8,498 nucleotides of DNA from JANNHP01 sp031404455 (GTDB lineage Bacteria > Planctomycetota > JAJSAM01 > JAJVHW01), in NCBI GenBank assembly GCA_031404455.1, contig JANNHP010000289.1, positions 1 to 8,498 of the forward strand. The letters run 5' to 3'. The notes below the pieces were generated by a model. That model ran no database searches. It saw only the letters and a list, made by a program, of their open reading frames with translations, and was not told the origin of the DNA. Positions 5,422 to 8,498 of this stretch are shown one piece after another. The position numbers were made by a program, and so were the translations under genes. The stretch's first letter is position 1. The number at the start of each line of letters is the position of its first letter.

Positions 5422-7031
5422 GCGAGCACGCGGCACCTTTCGTCGCCAGTCGCCAGTCGCCGGATCACGGGCGCGGGCTGCCCGAGTGGCGCCCGTTCCC
5501 GGTCGATGCTCTCCCCGCGCCCCTCCGCGACCTCGCCGTGCAAGGCGGGAAGTCGATCGGCTGCGATCCCGCGTTCGTGGCCCTGCCGTCGCTGTCCGTC
5601 GTCGGCGCCGCGATCGGGAACTCGCGGACCATCGAACTGAAGGAAGGGTGGCGGGAACCGGCCGTCGTCTGGACGGCGGCGGTCGGCGAGTCGGGCGACG
5701 GGAAGTCTCCGGCGCTCGACCTTGCGTTCGCTCCTCTGCGCGAGCGTGAGGCCGCGTCGCAACGCGAGTACGTCGAGGCTCTGAAGGACTACAAGGTCGC
5801 GCGCCAGCGGTACGAGGCGGACCTCGCCGCGTGGAAGCACGGCGGCGCGTCCGGCTCGCCGCCGGAGGAGCCGCCGCCGCCCGAGCCGAAGCGGTACATC
5901 GTCGGCGACGTGACGGTGGAGGCGCTCGCCTCGCGCATGGCGGCGAACCCGCGCGGCCTGCTCCTCGGTCGCGACGAACTCGCCGGATGGTTCAAGAGCT
6001 TCGACGCCTACCGCGGCGGACGCGGCGGCGACTCTGCTTTCTGGCTCTCCGCGCACTCGGCACGGTCGCACTCAGTAGACCGCAAGGGCGACCCGCCGAT
6101 CATCTACCTGGAGCGCGCGGCCGTCTGGATCGCGGGAGGCATTCAACCGCGAACGCTCGAAGCCTGCATTCGCGTCGAGCACTTCGAGAACGGACTCATC
6201 GCGCGTGTCGCGCTCGCGATGCCGCCGCGGCACGTCGCGAAGTGGACCAACGCGACGGTCCCGTTCTCTGTCCGCAGCGCGTATGACGACGCCGTCGGGG
6301 ACCTCCTCGCGCTGGAGATGGCGACGAGCGGAGACGGGGCGCCCGAGCCGGTGCCTCTGTTCCTCTCCGACGACGCGCGGAACGTCTGGATCGAGTTCTT
6401 CAACGACTTCGCGGAGCGCCGGGCCGACACGGTCGGCGACGAGTCGGCGGCGCTCGCGAAGCTCCTCGGCTATGCGGCCCGGTTCGCGCTGATCCACCAA
6501 CTCGCCCGCGATCCCGCCGCCCGCACCGTGGACGCCGAAGCCATGCGCGCGGGCGTGCGTCTCGCGAAGTGGTTCGCCGACGAAGAGGTCCGCGTCTACG
6601 CGATCCTGCGCGAGCCGCCGGAGGCGACGGACCGCCGTCGGCTCGTCGAGTGGATCGCCCGTGCGCCTCGCAATGGTCGCGTCACCGAACGGGACGTCGC
6701 TCGGGGACTGCGCACCTATCGCGGCAAGCACGCGGCGGAGGACGCTCTCGCCGAACTCGTCGCCGTCGGCGCGGGACACTGGGAAGACCGGGAACCGGGG
6801 GAGGACGGCGGGCGGCCGACTCGGGAGTTCGTCCTCGACCGTTCCGAGCCGCCGCCGGACGACGGTGACGCGGCGACGGTGACGAAACCCCGTCCCGACG
6901 CTCCCGCCGACCCGGGCTCCGGCGACGGAACCGAAGCGCCCAAGGCCGCGACGGCGGGTTCTGTCACCGTCGCCAGCGTCGCCGACTCCGGCGAACGGCC
7001 CTCCGTCGCCGACACGGGTGGCCTCCGATGA
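5418..7031 (+). CDS. DUF3987/YfjI-type P-loop ATPase-like protein
   Basis: This 537-aa protein starts at ATG 5418, overlapping the Prim-Pol stop (ATGA). It resembles the DUF3987 (YfjI) family, primase-associated proteins common in prophages and islands that are thought to act as the replicative helicase or helicase-like partner. Residues 22-80 (WRPFPVDALPAPLRDLA and following) match the family N-terminus. A Walker A motif lies at 90-97 (GESGDGKS) and a Walker B-like LLLGRDELAGWF at 182-192 (D186, E187). A coiled, charged insert with a Pro-rich GSPPEEPPPPEP run spans 107-158. IIYLERAAVWIAGGIQP (228-244) is a likely sensor strand. Residues about 405-460 (RRLVEWIARAPRNGRVTERD, then HAAEDALAELVAVG) look like a small winged helix. 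The tail after 465 is Pro/Asp/Ala-rich and probably disordered. The ATPase activity is inferred. Confidence 0.9.
   Translation: MSEHAAPFVASRQSPDHGRGLPEWRPFPVDALPAPLRDLAVQGGKSIGCDPAFVALPSLSVVGAAIGNSRTIELKEGWREPAVVWTAAVGESGDGKSPALDLAFAPLREREAASQREYVEALKDYKVARQRYEADLAAWKHGGASGSPPEEPPPPEPKRYIVGDVTVEALASRMAANPRGLLLGRDELAGWFKSFDAYRGGRGGDSAFWLSAHSARSHSVDRKGDPPIIYLERAAVWIAGGIQPRTLEACIRVEHFENGLIARVALAMPPRHVAKWTNATVPFSVRSAYDDAVGDLLALEMATSGDGAPEPVPLFLSDDARNVWIEFFNDFAERRADTVGDESAALAKLLGYAARFALIHQLARDPAARTVDAEAMRAGVRLAKWFADEEVRVYAILREPPEATDRRRLVEWIARAPRNGRVTERDVARGLRTYRGKHAAEDALAELVAVGAGHWEDREPGEDGGRPTREFVLDRSEPPPDDGDAATVTKPRPDAPADPGSGDGTEAPKAATAGSVTVASVADSGERPSVADTGGLR
5442..5462. repeat. Three tandem heptamers in DUF3987 gene start
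   Basis: GTCGCCA repeats at 5442-5448 and 5449-5455, then GTCGCCG at 5456-5462. A 7-base unit shifts frame with copy number, so slippage would disrupt the N-terminus of the DUF3987 protein. Codons 9-15 (VASRQSP) cover it. Probably incidental. Confidence 0.5.
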
Positions 7032-7336
7032 CAACGCCAAGCGGTCTCGTCGCGCTCCTCATGGCGCGCGGACTCCGCGAGGACGAGGCGCGGCTCCTCG
7101 TCGCGCAGTGGAACGTCGCGATCCACGACGCGAACGGGCGCAGCGTCGTCCGGTCCGCGTCGGCGCGGCGGTTCGTCGCGACGATCTTGTCGCTCGCGTT
7201 CCGCGAAGGGCTCGACGTCGAAGACGCAGCGCACCGCTTCGAAGAGCGGGCCGCGATTCGAGAGTTCGACGGCGGCCAGTCGCGCGAGGACGCCGAGCGC
7301 GGCGCGAGCGATGAACTCGACGGGGGGCGGCCGTGA
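7028..7336 (+). CDS. Hypothetical 102-aa operon protein
   Basis: It starts at ATG 7028 inside an ATGA overlap with the DUF3987 gene and ends in a GTGA overlap with the next. The protein is soluble, helical and highly charged. Residues 6-35 (LVALLMARGLREDEARLLVAQ followed by NVAIHD) could form a helix pair, ARRFVATILSLAFREGLDVEDAAHRF (46-71) another, and the C-terminal 30 residues are acidic and probably flexible. I do not recognise a family. Conserved position between replication genes and an excisionase-like gene suggests an accessory role in replication or maintenance of the element, which is inference from context only. Confidence 0.75.
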   Translation: MTTPSGLVALLMARGLREDEARLLVAQWNVAIHDANGRSVVRSASARRFVATILSLAFREGLDVEDAAHRFEERAAIREFDGGQSREDAERGASDELDGGRP

Positions 7337-7647
7337 GGGTCGCGAACCCGGCTCGCGCCGCGCTCAACGGTCGCCGCTCCACGGGCGCCCGTCTCCGCGA
7401 CGCCGACGAGACGGCCCTCAGGCAACTGGGTCGCCGGGTCACGACAGCCTTACTCGCCCGTGGCGCGTCCCGCCCGACGGCGCTCGCCCTGGCGCGCGCG
7501 GCGGACGCCGCTGCGACGGCCGGGATCGCGCTCCCCGACATCGCGGGCGATTTGCTCCTTCCGCTCTCCGAACTGCTCGCGCAGGTCGCGGCCGTCGTCG
7601 CGGCGCAGCGTTCCGACGAACACGAACCCCGAGGAATCGACCGATGA
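7333..7647 (+). CDS. Hypothetical 104-aa helical operon protein
   Basis: The start is GTG 7333 in the GTGA overlap with the preceding gene. The stop forms an ATGA overlap with the next gene. The N-terminal 25 residues are basic (ARAALNGRRSTGARLRD). Residues 26-92 are Ala/Leu-rich helices (TALRQLGRRVTTALLARG, TALALARAADAAATAG, LPLSELLAQVAAVVAAQR) with small-residue spacing that could form a helical bundle. Hydrophobicity is too broken by Arg and Asp for a clear membrane segment. The C-terminus is hydrophilic. I do not recognise a family. Tight coupling on both sides supports it as a translated gene despite the biased composition. Confidence 0.7.
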   Translation: MRVANPARAALNGRRSTGARLRDADETALRQLGRRVTTALLARGASRPTALALARAADAAATAGIALPDIAGDLLLPLSELLAQVAAVVAAQRSDEHEPRGIDR

Positions 7648-7973
7648 CGCACGCCGAGACGAACACAGCGCCGCCGCTCGCGCCCGACCCGCTCGCGTCG
7701 CTCACCGTCGAGGACGTCGCGGGCCTGCTGCAACTCGCGCCGAAGACGGTCCGCGCCCTATGCAAGCGCGGCGAGCTTCGGTCCGTGACCGTCGCCCGCC
7801 GCGTTCGCATCTCGCGCGCCGCCGTGGCGGCACTGCTCGCGGGAACTACCCCGCCTTCCGCTGACCTCGTCCCTTCCGCGCCCGAGCCTTGTCCTCTCCC
7901 CGGGCCTGCGCCAAGACTTGGACGGCCTGGACGCCCAAGGAAGCGGGGGCGTGCGAGGCGTAGCGAGACGTGA
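7644..7973 (+). CDS. Second HTH_17/excisionase-like protein
   Basis: This 109-aa protein starts at ATG 7644 in an ATGA overlap. The frame is open further left, but the overlap pattern and the domain position support this start. Residues 19-67 are an HTH_17 domain: SLTVEDVAGLLQLAPKTVRA, then CKRGELRSVTVARRVRISRAAVAALLAG. The domain ends at base 7844, two bases before the opposite-strand integrase stop at 7846. The remaining 42 residues (Pro-rich, then a basic RLGRPGRPRKRGRARR tail) are entirely antisense to the integrase C-terminus. The tail could be a DNA-binding extension or a by-product of the overlap. The protein most likely binds near attachment sites to help excision, or represses the operon or integrase. 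It differs clearly in sequence from the 4364 HTH protein. Confidence 0.82.
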   Translation: MTHAETNTAPPLAPDPLASLTVEDVAGLLQLAPKTVRALCKRGELRSVTVARRVRISRAAVAALLAGTTPPSADLVPSAPEPCPLPGPAPRLGRPGRPRKRGRARRSET

Positions 7974-8498
7974 CGACGAGCGACGAGTGGCCGAGGAGCG
8001 ACGCGACGACCGAAAGCGCGACGCCGTGCTGCACGAGCTGCGACGCGAACGAGTGACGCAAGTCGTGCATCCTCGTCCGCGCCGGGAGTCCCGCGAGCGG
8101 GAGAGCCTTGCGGAACTCGCGCAGGATGTACGAGTGCGAGTTCCCGTCCAGCTTGAACACCCGATCCTCGCCAGTCATCGGCGCGGCTCGTGCGGCGTGC
8201 AGGATGCGGAGCGTCGCGGCACAGTCCGGCGTCAGCGGGACGACTCGCACCCGCCCTGACTTGGTCCGCGTGAACGTGACCGAGCCGAAGTCGTCGGCGA
8301 CCTGCGCCCAGCGGAGCCGGATTCCTTCGCCGAAGCGCGCGCCCGTCTCGCCGAGGAACACGACGAACGGCCGGACGGTCGCGGGAAGGTGGCTGTAGAG
8401 CTTCCGCACGTCGGCCGGAGTGAGGAACGTCGCGGGTTTCTCCTGCGGTCGCCCCAGCTTGACGACGCGGAACGGGTTGTCCTTCGCCGCGCCCCGGT
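7846..8498 (-). CDS. Tyrosine recombinase/integrase (partial, 5' end off window)
   Basis: Only the C-terminal 216 residues are in the window. The frame runs off the right edge on the minus strand, so the GTG at 8409 is not the true start. The visible part is a catalytic domain with all active-site residues (numbering from the window edge): R54 in TGARFGEGIRLRW, K79 in FTRTKSGRVRVVPL, H144 and R147 in MHDLRHSFASQL, H170 in LLGHSS, and the nucleophile Y179 in VTSRYASH. A basic tail (ARGEDKARARKGRGQRKAG) follows. The core-binding SAM-like N-terminal domain is mostly missing. The enzyme would catalyse site-specific integration and excision of the element. It converges on the replication operon and overlaps the last HTH gene by 128 bases. 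Its promoter and probably the attachment site lie to the right of the window. Confidence 0.95.
   Translation of the reverse strand, partial: RGAAKDNPFRVVKLGRPQEKPATFLTPADVRKLYSHLPATVRPFVVFLGETGARFGEGIRLRWAQVADDFGSVTFTRTKSGRVRVVPLTPDCAATLRILHAARAAPMTGEDRVFKLDGNSHSYILREFRKALPLAGLPARTRMHDLRHSFASQLVQHGVALSVVASLLGHSSLVVTSRYASHAPASLGVQAVQVLAQARGEDKARARKGRGQRKAG

Larger units (their letters stand above)
3561..8498. mobile_element. Replication/integration module of an integrative element
   Basis: Within 5 kb lie a putative regulator, two HTH_17/excisionase-like genes, a Prim-Pol, a DUF3987/YfjI-type P-loop protein and a tyrosine recombinase. This combination is known from phage satellites, integrative plasmids and genomic islands, where Prim-Pol and DUF3987 proteins support element replication. 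No capsid, terminase, portal, relaxase or conjugation gene is visible, so the element would need help to move, or its other genes lie outside the window. The limits given are those of the recognisable module. True ends and attachment sites are not seen, and the right one is expected beyond the integrase start, off the window. Confidence 0.65.

Noticed and set aside
4228..5436. Long minus-strand open frame antisense to the Prim-Pol gene
   Set aside because: The composition is typical of the complement of GC-rich coding sequence, and the plus strand encodes an unmistakable Prim-Pol with its motifs.
6072..7040. Long minus-strand open frame antisense to the DUF3987 gene
   Set aside because: A shadow frame rich in Arg, Val and Asp with no recognisable domain. 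The plus strand carries Walker motifs and family features.
8108..8398. Plus-strand frames opposite the integrase
   Set aside because: The minus strand has the full catalytic residue set of a tyrosine recombinase, and the plus frames are Arg-rich shadows.
1..8498. CRISPR array
   Set aside because: No set of repeats of 23 bases or more with regular unique spacers. The only regular repeats are the 12-mers at 1691-1766 and 4290-4323.

Overview
The window is a very GC-rich bacterial segment (roughly 70% G+C by eye). The clear genes have Shine-Dalgarno sites or 4-base start/stop overlaps and end most codons in G or C. No rRNA, tRNA, ribosomal or housekeeping gene fixes the taxon. A high-GC bacterium such as a planctomycete, myxobacterium or actinomycete would fit, and I cannot choose between them. 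The gene content is that of an accessory or mobile region.

Right half (about 3561-8498): the replication and integration module of an integrative element. A putative winged-helix regulator (3561-4280) is followed by a compact operator-like repeat array (4290-4323). Six genes then run 4364-7973, each joined to the next by a 4-base ATGA or GTGA overlap: an HTH_17/excisionase-like protein, a primase-polymerase (Prim-Pol), a DUF3987/YfjI-type P-loop protein, two unrecognised small proteins, and a second HTH_17/excisionase-like protein. A tyrosine recombinase with a complete R-K-HxxR-H-Y catalytic set lies on the opposite strand. It is cut by the right window edge, and its 3' end overlaps the 3' end of the last operon gene by 128 bases. 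Prim-Pol plus DUF3987 plus excisionase-like genes plus integrase is a set known from phage satellites, integrative plasmids and genomic islands. The likely jobs are priming and copying the element (Prim-Pol, DUF3987), controlling it (winged helix, HTH proteins) and recombining it in and out of the chromosome (integrase).

Left half (about 1-3500): unrelated small genes, none with a certain function. They are a 111-aa Trp-rich probable beta protein (328-663); a possible 92-aa gene on the minus strand (556-834); a 263-aa protein with RxALDH and NDKHR signatures (844-1635); a 112-aa minus-strand gene (1731-2069) whose 3' end carries a 12-bp repeat copied downstream of it; a probably exported 174-aa protein with three cysteines (2152-2676); and a 198-aa multi-pass membrane protein (2781-3377). 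Codon use here is visibly less extreme at third positions than in the right half, so the two halves may differ in origin. The left genes could be element cargo or flanking chromosome.

The most interesting points are the unbroken chain of 4-base overlaps, the 22-bp-phased operator-like array, the nested hairpins at 3457-3538 before the module, the tail-to-tail overlap of the integrase and the second HTH gene, and a possible HEPN-type RNase motif in the 263-aa protein.
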